The notes beneath the pieces are model-generated. The model did not search any database, was not told the origin of the DNA, and worked only from the letters and a program-made list of their open reading frames with translations. From contig NW_027328901.1 in assembly GCF_048564905.1 (NCBI RefSeq), forward strand, positions 1 to 64,000: 64,000 bases of DNA, in the 5' to 3' direction. The position numbers and the translations under genes are program-made. Positions within the stretch are counted from its first letter, which is position 1. Each line of letters opens with the position of its first letter. Source of the DNA: Vicugna pacos (taxonomy: Eukaryota > Chordata > Mammalia > Artiodactyla > Camelidae). Below are positions 1 through 10,584 of the stretch, piece by piece.

Positions 1-789
1 AGGTGCATTTTAAATCACTGTGATATTCGTGAGCTTTGTTGATTTGAATCATACAGCTGCTGGTAGGTCTATTGGGATTCCACCTCCTTTGGATGCTGTG
101 TAATTCCTGAATTCGCATACATGATTCTTTCTTGGCTTTCAGGAAGTTTCAGTCTGATTTTTCTACAGATAAATTTTCAGACATTTTTTGTTTCCTTATC
201 TCTTGCTTTTCCATCTGGGACCCTTATGAATTCTAGTCTTTCATGCCCTGTCTTAACCCAGGGTTCAACAGCAATGTTTACATTGCTTTGCACTTGCTTT
301 CCTATGTCTGCTTCTGACCGAGGTTTTTCTGATCCCATGTCTTCACAGTCATTCACGCGTCCCTCTGCATTATCTAGTCTGCTTACGACTAAATTTTAGC
401 CCTGATATTATCACATCCATTGAGTTTCCTGATATTTTTTGGCTCGTCTTTAGACTTTCTCTTCCCCTTTTCCGGTATTCTGCCTTATGTGATTCTGAGA
501 CACTGTTGTTTTTCAGTGATTTCCTGACCTCCATCTTCAACACATGGTCTGGATAGCGTTTTGCAGTCTAGTTGTTTGAAAGCTTATCTTTTGGGCCTTC
601 AATATCTTTGGAACTGAAAATGGTACTTCCTGTTTCTTTTACTGTACTTCTTCACCTCTACTGCTCAGGTAATATCAGGTATGTAATGTGGACTTCTAGG
701 GCTTTGTTAAGTGAAAATTTTAGACTTTTGGCTCTACGCAATTCCATGGGATTTCTGTGCGGACAATTTCTCCTAGACATTGATGCCAT
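1..789 (-). pseudogene. LINE-1 ORF1 fossil, unit 1 (C-terminal part lies off the window)
   Basis: Read on the minus strand, a candidate start codon at 789-787 (MASMSRRN...) opens a decayed N-terminal part. At 380-348 the frame reads RLDNAEGRVND, close to the coiled-coil/RRM linker of L1 ORF1 (SRLDEAE.RI.DLED). At 242-183 it contains FIRVPDGKARDKET, matching the ORF1 RRM core (IIGVPEGEERDKG.EN). In intact elements ORF1 is the RNA-binding chaperone of the L1 particle; this copy has several stops and frame changes and is not functional. Confidence 0.8.
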
Positions 790-2260
790 ATCGTGTTCCT
801 GTGTGTGTGGTCTGGTATATCTCCAATTGCTGTTGTTGCATTAGTTTTGATGAAAAACCAATACTATTTCGATTTGCATAACTTCATTTTGATAATGCTT
901 ATCTCACAATTCTGAAAGTGTGCAGGACACTTCCTCTTGTGGAAATGAAGCTTTTAAAGGTTCTCAACTCTGCATTCTACTCTATGTCATTTTGGAGTGT
1001 TTCCAAAACAGCAAACTGAGAGTGCGCTTGTGCTTTGTAGTTCCACGGGAATGTGCCAATGAAAGCAGTTCTTCTCAGAGCTTCTCTGTCTACAGAAACA
1101 CCAGTGGAAGCATATCTATGGATGTCACATATCAGGGCCTGCTGGAATGATCCCGCAGACCTACCTTGGTGTCCTCGGTGCCGTACCGTGCTGGTGCCAT
1201 CCAAAATGTAGCATCCGCTTTAGGGAGATAAGGCTGTAGGTAATGCTTCCTCTTCTAACGCTGTGGACTTGGACCACTCTTCCTTGTCCTCTCATCCTTG
1301 TGGCACGGGTGCACGAAGGCAACCACACAGCTGTTGCGCATCCTGTGCCTCAAACCAAACCATAATCCCAGCCCAGGTTATGAATGTAGCAGATCCTAAG
1401 GCTTTTCATTCTGATTTCAAAACCAAGGCCCCCTGGATCCCTCAGACCAGATGAACGATATCTCTGATTCAGCCCCACACGTGCTCTATTGGCAAAATGC
1501 CCAATTGGTCCCTGGTCCTGCAGATGCACTGGGTGTGGCCATGGGACATATTGGTAATCTCAACCACGTGACCAGTTTTGATGCTTTATCATTGGTACAC
1601 ATTTTGGTTTGCTCTCTTGATTCGACCCACCACATCCCACAATGCACTCCAGATCCCTGAGACTCAGCGTGTGCCATCATTCGTAGCCCTATCCCTCACA
1701 GAACGTTGCCTCTGCTACCTCAAATGTGGCAGCTGGGATCTTGGACTCCGAATCAACTGTGGGGATATTTTGCGCTGGTTTCTTTGAGTTCTGTCAGCCA
1801 AGCATCTGCTGTGCACTCTTGTAAATCTCAGCACATCACCTTCTATCCCATGTCTCCTGTCCGCTTGAGAGTGTGCGTCCAAGTTAAACAGAGTTTCACC
1901 CTTGTTGCTCCATCACCAGGGGTCAGACCCTCACTGGATTCCATTTCCTGCTTTGCCTTCTCCTGCTTCCAGGTGTCCTGAGGCCTCATCCTGTCTTTGG
2001 AAGTAACTGACCTCTCTTCGGCAAGTGTCCTGTGCCAAGGGCTGGGTGAGTGGATGTTTCCATTGCTCTGTTCATGGGAGCGAGTGAGTGCAGGTTGCAC
2101 TTCTTCTCTGCCAACTGGGCATCGATGAATCAACACTATCCAGATACATTTCACAGAAATGTGATATTTGCTTAGCTCTTTGTTTCTATACAGCCGTGGT
2201 GGGAGGGATGGTCCGAATACACCTCTTTTGACATTGTGTTGATATCTCATTTGCAGTCTT
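790..2260. other. Unit block 2: unidentified, perhaps the 5' flank of the L1 fossil
   Basis: Moderate base composition. The longest frames are a minus-strand 135-codon one (2250-1843) and, in B, a plus-strand 165-codon one (for example 38262-38759). Neither matches a family I know, and both overlap other frames. Because it lies upstream of ORF1 on the minus strand it could be an old L1 5' untranslated region, but I see no sequence proof. The same block recurs in each unit at +5,292 steps. Confidence 0.35.
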
Positions 2261-3110
2261 TAAGAAGTTTAAAAGAATTCATTTACATGTTTTGGGAGTT
2301 ATACGGAAATGAAGTTATTTTTTGAAACACACTCAATCGACCTAGAAGCCAGACTTGTCAATTTTGGTAACATTTTGTCAGCTCGACGGAAAACCTAGAC
2401 AGATAGAATGCAAATTGGCAGTCCAAACTGTTAAAGGGTTCATGTCGGCTCTTTACGGTTGAAGCCTCCGAAACCAACAGGAACCATGAAATAACTATTG
2501 GAAACTTGAAATAACCCCCAAACTTGGATACACTTGTGCATTGGTGCCCTTTACTCCCAATGACACCTACTGGCCAATATTGGCATTTCAAGGGGTAACA
2601 TCCCTCTCTAGGAAAATACAAGAGGAAAGAAACCAAATATATACATGTAGGTTTGAATCCAAAAGCACCTAGAGGCATTCTAGCTAGGAGAACCCTGCTG
2701 CAATTATGCTAGTCTATGGAGAACCAGGTGTTCTTCTATCAGTGATGAGAACGCTTAATCATCCGATCATGTTGGGTAAAGCCATTTAACGCAACCAAGT
2801 CTGCACCCGCATGATATAGTGCCCACGGGGGCTTGACTCAAGTGAAAGACGATCCACATAAGCTGTGTCTTTTATATCATTGGCGACTTTTACAGTACAG
2901 TTCTCTTTCTGACTTGTACTATTTACCTATACTGTCTTGAAAAATTGAGGCCTAATACAGATTCAAGTTCAGTCAGATTCCCCTCTCTTACCACACTCCC
3001 TTCACCCCAGGGAAGACATAAACACAACATTTGCTGAATCTAGCGGAAGGCCATCGTTTCTAGGTGTGAGCTAAGTATTCAATTCCTATCTATTTCAGCC
3101 AAGTTTATTG
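2261..3110. other. Unit block 3: AT-richer, no recognisable content
   Basis: No domain, SINE or LTR is recognised. It includes the 12-base palindrome gccaatattggc (2,573-2,584 in A), altered to gccaatgttggc in B, and in B the palindrome gcccccgggggc (39,849-39,860), where A reads gcccacgggggc. Confidence 0.5.
3104..3109 (-). promoter_or_regulatory. Minus-strand AATAAA (polyadenylation-signal match), A units only
   Basis: tttatt on plus. Repeats at 8,396, 13,688, 18,980, 24,272 and 29,564. B copies have the matching bases changed (ccgagactatttgac), so the hexamer is absent there. It lies about 190 bases downstream of the minus-strand splice-donor-like GTAAGC at 3298-3293. Function is unproven, since the hexamer is common by chance. 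Confidence 0.25.
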
Positions 3111-3398
3111 GACCTTTAAGGAGTTCACTGTTGTTCACAGAGTGTGAAGCTGGAGGAACTCTGATTCTAGGAGGGGCTTGTTTTACTCGTAATGGCTTCA
3201 TTGCAGCTCAGCTACTGATCCTTCAAAATGGATGCCTGTGTGGAGGGGAGGGAAGGCAAGTGCTTGCTAGCTAGGCCCAAACCTGGGAAAAGGCTTACCT
3301 GGGCTTGGTGAATTCTGGTCTGAATGGCTTGGGAAGGCCCCTTGGGAAGTGTGGATTCCCATGACCTCTTCCAAGAACAGGAGCGTTTTGATCATCTC

Positions 3399-3418
3399 GG
3401 CCATCTCTTCTCTTGCAG
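3399..3418 (+). promoter_or_regulatory. Splice-acceptor-like tract, A units only
   Basis: A pyrimidine-rich run ending tctcttgcag in A. In B the same place reads tctcttgcac, removing the AG. No matching donor or long exon was identified on plus. Confidence 0.25.
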
Positions 3419-4001
3419 ACGTCAGGGACCTTGGACCCGTTCTTGGAGAAGAGAATTGAGGAACTTCCTCAAGTCCACGTTGGCACTCCGTATGTTTCTG
3501 CCAGTATCAGCGAGGTTCAATATGTCTCATGAATGTCTTTTGAGCCTGGTATCCTCTACAGCTGTCTCCACGCCAGTATTCTCCATTGTAGCAGAACATC
3601 TCTCATCCATGTGTTCGCATCTCTCCTCAATCCGTTCAGCCAGCTTTTCGGCCAGCTTCTCTTCGTGTCTCCCCTAAAGTTGACTTCACCAGGACTGGGC
3701 AAGTCTGAAAGTACCTCGGAGCCTCACCAGTAAGCTGATGACAGGCAGATCTTCCACTGTCTGCCCTTTCAGGTTCTGGAAACTGACCTGTGACCTCAGG
3801 TCTTTGGGCAGCAGCAGTATCTCGAACTTACACAGCTTCCCGGACCAAACACCTAAGCCAAGCTCCACAGAGGGCGGCAGCCCCTCCATCACACTGATCC
3901 ACCCACAGAACTCTGCCCGGTTACCTAGGATCCAACAGCCACAACAAGCCTCGCGGTACACACCAACATTCCACCTGGAATCCAACCGCTAACTGCCATC
4001 C

Positions 4002-4040
4002 CCAATGGCTGCTGCATCTTGTCAGTGTTGGGGGAGGGGC
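4002..4040. promoter_or_regulatory. Promoter-like CCAAT box plus GC box, A units
   Basis: ccccaatgg (CCAAT at 4,002-4,006) fits the NF-Y consensus, and gggggaggggc (4,030-4,040) resembles an Sp1/KLF/MAZ box. The pair sits at the edge of the GC-richer block. Repeats at 9,294-9,332, 14,586-14,624, 19,878-19,916, 25,170-25,208 and 30,462-30,500. No TATA box or mapped start is implied. Confidence 0.4.
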
Positions 4041-4559
4041 TGCATCCGACGAGAAGTTCCTAAGGTAAATGTGATTCTACCCACTAGCGTCCCATGGGCC
4101 TTTCTTCTTCCCTCTTTCCTTTTGTTCAGATCTCTATGCACAGTACCAATGGAGGGAAGTGTGTCCCTTTTCAGTTGATGGTTTCACACGTCTTTAAACT
4201 TTCTAACAGTTCACAGTACACAGAGACCCACTAAAGGAGACTTATGTTCCTATAATATCCGTACACCCGGAACACATATGCGTCGCCTGATTTCTGCTGA
4301 AACACCCGCACTCTCAGGACATGGATCCATTGGTTTCATGGGGGCTGAAATTCCAAGAAATGAAACCAACCCCAATGTGCACTTTGCTGTCAGTCTCTTT
4401 TGCTCTTAGTACACTTTGGCAGAGCTACTTGCCTTTGTTATAGGCTTCTTACAATTCTTCTCTACGTAGCCTAGAATATGGCATTCCTTCATCCTGTTGG
4501 AAGACATACAAGTCTACATCACGGACTAGGAATCCATTTGATTCCAAATCGGCATTAGG

Positions 4560-5032
4560 GTTAGGTCACGATATGTTCTTATGAATCAAAATTTACGAAT
4601 ATGAATGCACGCCTCCGAATACAAGTGTGCTGAGTACATGCAAGCCGCGATAATGGGTCGATGCATGCTGAATGATCCTTGACATCACCTTAAGTATTTT
4701 CTTTTGAATAATCATGGTTCCCTTGGTAAATATCAGCCAACCGTACCATTTTGGTGTTTGTTTGTTGGTTTGATTCTTTGTTGGTCTGCTTCTCGCTTGT
4801 ATTGCAAACAGGACAGGCCATGCATCTCTCCTTAAGCTTGAAACAGAGAGTCAAATAAGCTGATTCACTTAAGAGAGTGCTTCCAATCACCTATGATTTC
4901 CTGCTTCCCTCTCCCATCTTTAGGGTTTTGATGTCCTCCTTGCCTTCTTCTTGTTTCTTCTTTGCCACTCCTGCTCTTCTTGCATTTCCAATAATGGTTT
5001 CTTCTTTCCATTTCATCTTGCTGCTTTTCTAT
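4560..5032 (-). other. Possible L1 ORF1-ORF2 spacer and ORF2 start trace; pyrimidine-rich stretch
   Basis: Downstream of ORF1 on the minus strand lies ~280 bases of purine-rich DNA (pyrimidine-rich on plus, about 4,898-5,030). It is followed by ccaacaaacaaacacc then aaaATGgtacggttggctg with its ATG at 4749-4747, resembling the aaaATGgcaggagtaa start of mammalian ORF2. Beyond it I find only weak similarity to the ORF2 endonuclease start, so the element seems to end or to be too decayed here. The same layout occurs in every unit; B has the extra bases tgatttc near 36,358. Confidence 0.4.
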
Positions 5033-6081
5033 TCAGGGTAGATTTCTCAACCATTCTTGTAGGATAAGTTTTGAACTGCTGAATTCTTTTAAGATTTGCC
5101 CGTTTGTGGAATTTTCTAGCTCTGCCGTTATTAGGACTGGCGGTCATGTGGCATAGGCTCCCCTAGGTGGCAGCATTTGGCCATTCAGGATATGGTCTGT
5201 GTCCTGGCACTCCTCCCTCTCCTGCAATATTGCTGCCGAGATATCAGCTGAATCCCCTCTTGAGGTTCCCTTGTGACTATGTTGTTTCCTCCAGGTGCAT
5301 TTTAAATCACTGTGATATTCGTGAGCTTTGTTGATTTGAATCATACAGCTGCTGGTAGGTCTATTGGGATTCCACCTCCTTTGGATGCTGTGTAATTCCT
5401 GAATTCGCATACATGATTCTTTCTTGGCTTTCAGGAAGTTTCAGTCTGATTTTTCTACAGATAAATTTTCAGACATTTTTTGTTTCCTTATCTCTTGCTT
5501 TTCCATCTGGGACCCTTATGAATTCTAGTCTTTCATGCCCTGTCTTAACCCAGGGTTCAACAGCAATGTTTACATTGCTTTGCACTTGCTTTCCTATGTC
5601 TGATTCTGACCGAGGTTTTTCTGATCCCATGTCTTCACAGTCATTCACGCGTCCCTCTGCATTATCTAGTCTGCTTACGACTAAATTTTAGCCCTGATAT
5701 TATCACATCCATTGAGTTTCCTGATATTTTTTGGCTCGTCTTTAGACTTTCTCTTCCCCTTTTCCGGTATTCTGCCTTATGTGATTCTGAGACACTGTTG
5801 TTTTTCAGTGATTTCCTGACCTCCATCTTCAACACATGGTCTGGATAGCGTTTTGCAGTCTAGTTGTTTGAAAGCTTATCTTTTGGGCCTTCAATATCTT
5901 TGGAACTGAAAATGGTACTTCCTGTTTCTTTTACTGTACTTCTTCACCTCTACTGCTCAGGTAATATCAGGTATGTAATGTGGACTTCTAGGGCTTTGTT
6001 AAGTGAAAATTTTAGACTTTTGGCTCTACGCAATTCCATGGGATTTCTGTGCGGACAATTTCTCCTAGACATTGATGCCAT
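5033..6081 (-). pseudogene. LINE-1 ORF1 fossil, unit 1/2 junction (best complete example)
   Basis: The span of 1,049 bases matches the ~1 kb usual for L1 ORF1. N-terminal part 6081 to ~5690; RRM-like part ~5690-5430 with RLDNAEGRVND at 5672-5640 and FIRVPDGKARDKET near 5530; C-terminal domain 5410-5033. In that domain the 88-codon open stretch from 5410 shows IQEL at 5404-5393, KGTS at 5272-5261, ADIS at 5248-5237 and LPPR at 5173-5162, lining up with the IQE, KG, ADLSAETLQARRE and QPRISYPA blocks of mammalian ORF1. After one stop the tail continues as QILKEF then LILQEWL and ends at 5035-5033. At least three stops or frame changes interrupt it. The family call rests on recalled consensus, not a search. 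Confidence 0.87.
5160..5173 (+). promoter_or_regulatory. CTCF-type motif, unit 1
   Basis: cccctaggtggcag fits the CTCF core CCASYAGRKGGCRS at 13 of 14 positions. On the other strand these bases encode LPPRG of the L1 ORF1 fossil. Confidence 0.6.
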
Positions 6082-9000
6082 ATCGTGTTCCTGTGTGTGT
6101 GGTCTGGTATATCTCCAATTGCTGTTGTTGCATTAGTTTTGATGAAAAACCAATACTATTTCGATTTGCATAACTTCATTTTGATAATGCTTATCTCACA
6201 ATTCTGAAAGTGTGCAGGACACTTCCTCTTGTGGAAATGAAGCTTTTAAAGGTTCTCAACTCTGCATTCTACTCTATGTCATTTTGGAGTGTTTCCAAAA
6301 CAGCAAACTGAGAGTGCGCTTGTGCTTTGTAGTTCCACGGGAATGTGCCAATGAAAGCAGTTCTTCTCAGAGCTTCTCTGTCTACAGAAACACCAGTGGA
6401 AGCATATCTATGGATGTCACATATCAGGGCCTGCTGGAATGATCCCGCAGACCTACCTTGGTGTCCTCGGTGCCGTACCGTGCTGGTGCCATCCAAAATG
6501 TAGCATCCGCTTTAGGGAGATAAGGCTGTAGGTAATGCTTCCTCTTCTAACGCTGTGGACTTGGACCACTCTTCCTTGTCCTCTCATCCTTGTGGCACGG
6601 GTGCACGAAGGCAACCACACAGCTGTTGCGCATCCTGTGCCTCAAACCAAACCATAATCCCAGCCCAGGTTATGAATGTAGCAGATCCTAAGGCTTTTCA
6701 TTCTGATTTCAAAACCAAGGCCCCCTGGATCCCTCAGACCAGATGAACGATATCTCTGATTCAGCCCCACACGTGCTCTATTGGCAAAATGCCCAATTGG
6801 TCCCTGGTCCTGCAGATGCACTGGGTGTGGCCATGGGACATATTGGTAATCTCAACCACGTGACCAGTTTTGATGCTTTATCATTGGTACACATTTTGGT
6901 TTGCTCTCTTGATTCGACCCACCACATCCCACAATGCACTCCAGATCCCTGAGACTCAGCGTGTGCCATCATTCGTAGCCCTATCCCTCACAGAACGTTG
7001 CCTCTGCTACCTCAAATGTGGCAGCTGGGATCTTGGACTCCGAATCAACTGTGGGGATATTTTGCGCTGGTTTCTTTGAGTTCTGTCAGCCAAGCATCTG
7101 CTGTGCACTCTTGTAAATCTCAGCACATCACCTTCTATCCCATGTCTCCTGTCCGCTTGAGAGTGTGCGTCCAAGTTAAACAGAGTTTCACCCTTGTTGC
7201 TCCATCACCAGGGGTCAGACCCTCACTGGATTCCATTTCCTGCTTTGCCTTCTCCTGCTTCCAGGTGTCCTGAGGCCTCATCCTGTCTTTGGAAGTAACT
7301 GACCTCTCTTCGGCAAGTGTCCTGTGCCAAGGGCTGGGTGAGTGGATGTTTCCATTGCTCTGTTCATGGGAGCGAGTGAGTGCAGGTTGCACTTCTTCTC
7401 TGCCAACTGGGCATCGATGAATCAACACTATCCAGATACATTTCACAGAAATGTGATATTTGCTTAGCTCTTTGTTTCTATACAGCCGTGGTGGGAGGGA
7501 TGGTCCGAATACACCTCTTTTGACATTGTGTTGATATCTCATTTGCAGTCTTTAAGAAGTTTAAAAGAATTCATTTACATGTTTTGGGAGTTATACGGAA
7601 ATGAAGTTATTTTTTGAAACACACTCAATCGACCTAGAAGCCAGACTTGTCAATTTTGGTAACATTTTGTCAGCTCGACGGAAAACCTAGACAGATAGAA
7701 TGCAAATTGGCAGTCCAAACTGTTAAAGGGTTCATGTCGGCTCTTTACGGTTGAAGCCTCCGAAACCAACAGGAACCATGAAATAACTATTGGAAACTTG
7801 AAATAACCCCCAAACTTGGATACACTTGTGCATTGGTGCCCTTTACTCCCAATGACACCTACTGGCCAATATTGGCATTTCAAGGGGTAACATCCCTCTC
7901 TAGGAAAATACAAGAGGAAAGAAACCAAATATATACATGTAGGTTTGAATCCAAAAGCACCTAGAGGCATTCTAGCTAGGAGAACCCTGCTGCAATTATG
8001 CTAGTCTATGGAGAACCAGGTGTTCTTCTATCAGTGATGAGAACGCTTAATCATCCGATCATGTTGGGTAAAGCCATTTAACGCAACCAAGTCTGCACCC
8101 GCATGATATAGTGCCCACGGGGGCTTGACTCAAGTGAAAGACGATCCACATAAGCTGTGTCTTTTATATCATTGGCGACTTTTACAGTACAGTTCTCTTT
8201 CTGACTTGTACTATTTACCTATACTGTCTTGAAAAATTGAGGCCTAATACAGATTCAAGTTCAGTCAGATTCCCCTCTCTTACCACACTCCCTTCACCCC
8301 AGGGAAGACATAAACACAACATTTGCTGAATCTAGCGGAAGGCCATCGTTTCTAGGTGTGAGCTAAGTATTCAATTCCTATCTATTTCAGCCAAGTTTAT
8401 TGGACCTTTAAGGAGTTCACTGTTGTTCACAGAGTGTGAAGCTGGAGGAACTCTGATTCTAGGAGGGGCTTGTTTTACTCGTAATGGCTTCATTGCAGCT
8501 CAGCTACTGATCCTTCAAAATGGATGCCTGTGTGGAGGGGAGGGAAGGCAAGTGCTTGCTAGCTAGGCCCAAACCTGGGAAAAGGCTTACCTGGGCTTGG
8601 TGAATTCTGGTCTGAATGGCTTGGGAAGGCCCCTTGGGAAGTGTGGATTCCCATGACCTCTTCCAAGAACAGGAGCGTTTTGATCATCTCGGCCATCTCT
8701 TCTCTTGCAGACGTCAGGGACCTTGGACCCGTTCTTGGAGAAGAGAATTGAGGAACTTCCTCAAGTCCACGTTGGCACTCCGTATGTTTCTGCCAGTATC
8801 AGCGAGGTTCAATATGTCTCATGAATGTCTTTTGAGCCTGGTATCCTCTACAGCTGTCTCCACGCCAGTATTCTCCATTGTAGCAGAACATCTCTCATCC
8901 ATGTGTTCGCATCTCTCCTCAATCCGTTCAGCCAGCTTTTCGGCCAGCTTCTCTTCGTGTCTCCCCTAAAGTTGACTTCACCAGGACTGGGCAAGTCTGA

Positions 9001-10584
9001 AAGTACCTCGGAGCCTCACCAGTAAGCTGATGACAGGCAGATCTTCCACTGTCTGCCCTTTCAGGTTCTGGAAACTGACCTGTGACCTCAGGTCTTTGGG
9101 CAGCAGCAGTATCTCGAACTTACACAGCTTCCCGGACCAAACACCTAAGCCAAGCTCCACAGAGGGCGGCAGCCCCTCCATCACACTGATCCACCCACAG
9201 AACTCTGCCCGGTTACCTAGGATCCAACAGCCACAACAAGCCTCGCGGTACACACCAACATTCCACCTGGAATCCAACCGCTAACTGCCATCCCCAATGG
9301 CTGCTGCATCTTGTCAGTGTTGGGGGAGGGGCTGCATCCGACGAGAAGTTCCTAAGGTAAATGTGATTCTACCCACTAGCGTCCCATGGGCCTTTCTTCT
9401 TCCCTCTTTCCTTTTGTTCAGATCTCTATGCACAGTACCAATGGAGGGAAGTGTGTCCCTTTTCAGTTGATGGTTTCACACGTCTTTAAACTTTCTAACA
9501 GTTCACAGTACACAGAGACCCACTAAAGGAGACTTATGTTCCTATAATATCCGTACACCCGGAACACATATGCGTCGCCTGATTTCTGCTGAAACACCCG
9601 CACTCTCAGGACATGGATCCATTGGTTTCATGGGGGCTGAAATTCCAAGAAATGAAACCAACCCCAATGTGCACTTTGCTGTCAGTCTCTTTTGCTCTTA
9701 GTACACTTTGGCAGAGCTACTTGCCTTTGTTATAGGCTTCTTACAATTCTTCTCTACGTAGCCTAGAATATGGCATTCCTTCATCCTGTTGGAAGACATA
9801 CAAGTCTACATCACGGACTAGGAATCCATTTGATTCCAAATCGGCATTAGGGTTAGGTCACGATATGTTCTTATGAATCAAAATTTACGAATATGAATGC
9901 ACGCCTCCGAATACAAGTGTGCTGAGTACATGCAAGCCGCGATAATGGGTCGATGCATGCTGAATGATCCTTGACATCACCTTAAGTATTTTCTTTTGAA
10001 TAATCATGGTTCCCTTGGTAAATATCAGCCAACCGTACCATTTTGGTGTTTGCTTGTTGGTTTGATTCTTTGTTGGTCTGCTTCTCGCTTGTATTGCAAA
10101 CACGACAGGCCATGCATCTCTCCTTAAGCTTGAAACAGAGAGTCACATAAGCTGATTCACTTAAGAGAGTGCTTCCAATCACCTATGATTTCCTGCTTCC
10201 CTCTCCCATCTTTAGGGTTTTGATGTCCTCCTTGCCTTCTTCTTGTTTCTTCTTTGCCACTCCTGCTCTTCTTGCATTTCCAATAATGGTTTCTTCTTTC
10301 CATTTCATCTTGCTGCTTTTCTATTCAGGGTAGATTTCTCAACCATTCTTGTAGGATAAGTTTTGAACTGCTGAATTCTTTTAAGATTTGCCGGTTTGTG
10401 GAAATTTCTAGCTCTGCCGTTATTAGGAATGGCGGTCATGTGGCATAGGCTCCCCTAGGTGGCAGCATTTGGCCATTCAGGATATGGTCTGTGTCCTGGC
10501 ACTCCTCCCTCTCCTGCAATATTGCTGCCGAGATATCAGCTGAATCCCCTCTTGAGGTTCCCTTGTGACTATGTTGTTTCCTCC
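5293..10584. repeat. Unit 2 (A)
   Basis: About seven differences from unit 1 found by eye: one near 5,603 (gattctgacc), the rest in the last ~550 bases, including agtcacataagc near 10,145 (shared with unit 4) and a private aggaatgg near 10,430. Confidence 0.97.

Larger units (their letters stand above)
3111..4120 (-). other. Unit block 4: GC-richer, exon-like block of unknown origin
   Basis: This block is visibly richer in G and C than the rest of the unit and conserved between A and B. On the minus strand a frame runs open from about 3500 to 3299 (including REEMAEMIKTLLFLEEV, codons near 3430-3370) and meets a good splice donor, CCAG then GTAAGC, at the 3299/3298 boundary. Another minus frame (3985-3686; counterpart 41016-40717) stays open in almost all copies. 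I recognise no family. It could be a decayed host exon set or part of an unknown element; no single long frame survives. Confidence 0.35.
1..5292. repeat. Unit 1 (A)
   Basis: Reference copy for the positions given elsewhere. It shares ctcggccatctc near 3,398 with unit 2 only; all others have ctctgcc. Private bases occur near 4,812 (aggacagg) and 5,100 (cccgtttgtgg). Confidence 0.97.

Noticed and set aside
1843-2250. Minus-strand 135-codon frame in all A units
   Set aside because: Shortened to 113 or fewer codons in most B units, overlaps plus-strand frames, no recognisable domain. Likely chance.
2820-2840. gtgcccacgggggcttg as a second CTCF site
   Set aside because: The spacing of the CCAC and GGGGGC parts does not fit the CTCF core.
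3576-3670. Minus-strand frame EEKLAEKLAERIEERCEH as a coiled-coil gene
   Set aside because: Ends at a stop near 3530 in A. The charged repeat comes from a short internal duplication (gccagctttt/gccagcttct). No family match.
4556-4566. ttagggttagg, telomere-like
   Set aside because: Less than two telomere repeats, and changed in B (ttgggtgagg). Too short to mean anything.
5143-5410. Minus-strand 88-codon open frame as a host gene
   Set aside because: It aligns with the L1 ORF1 C-terminal domain, so it is part of the fossil.
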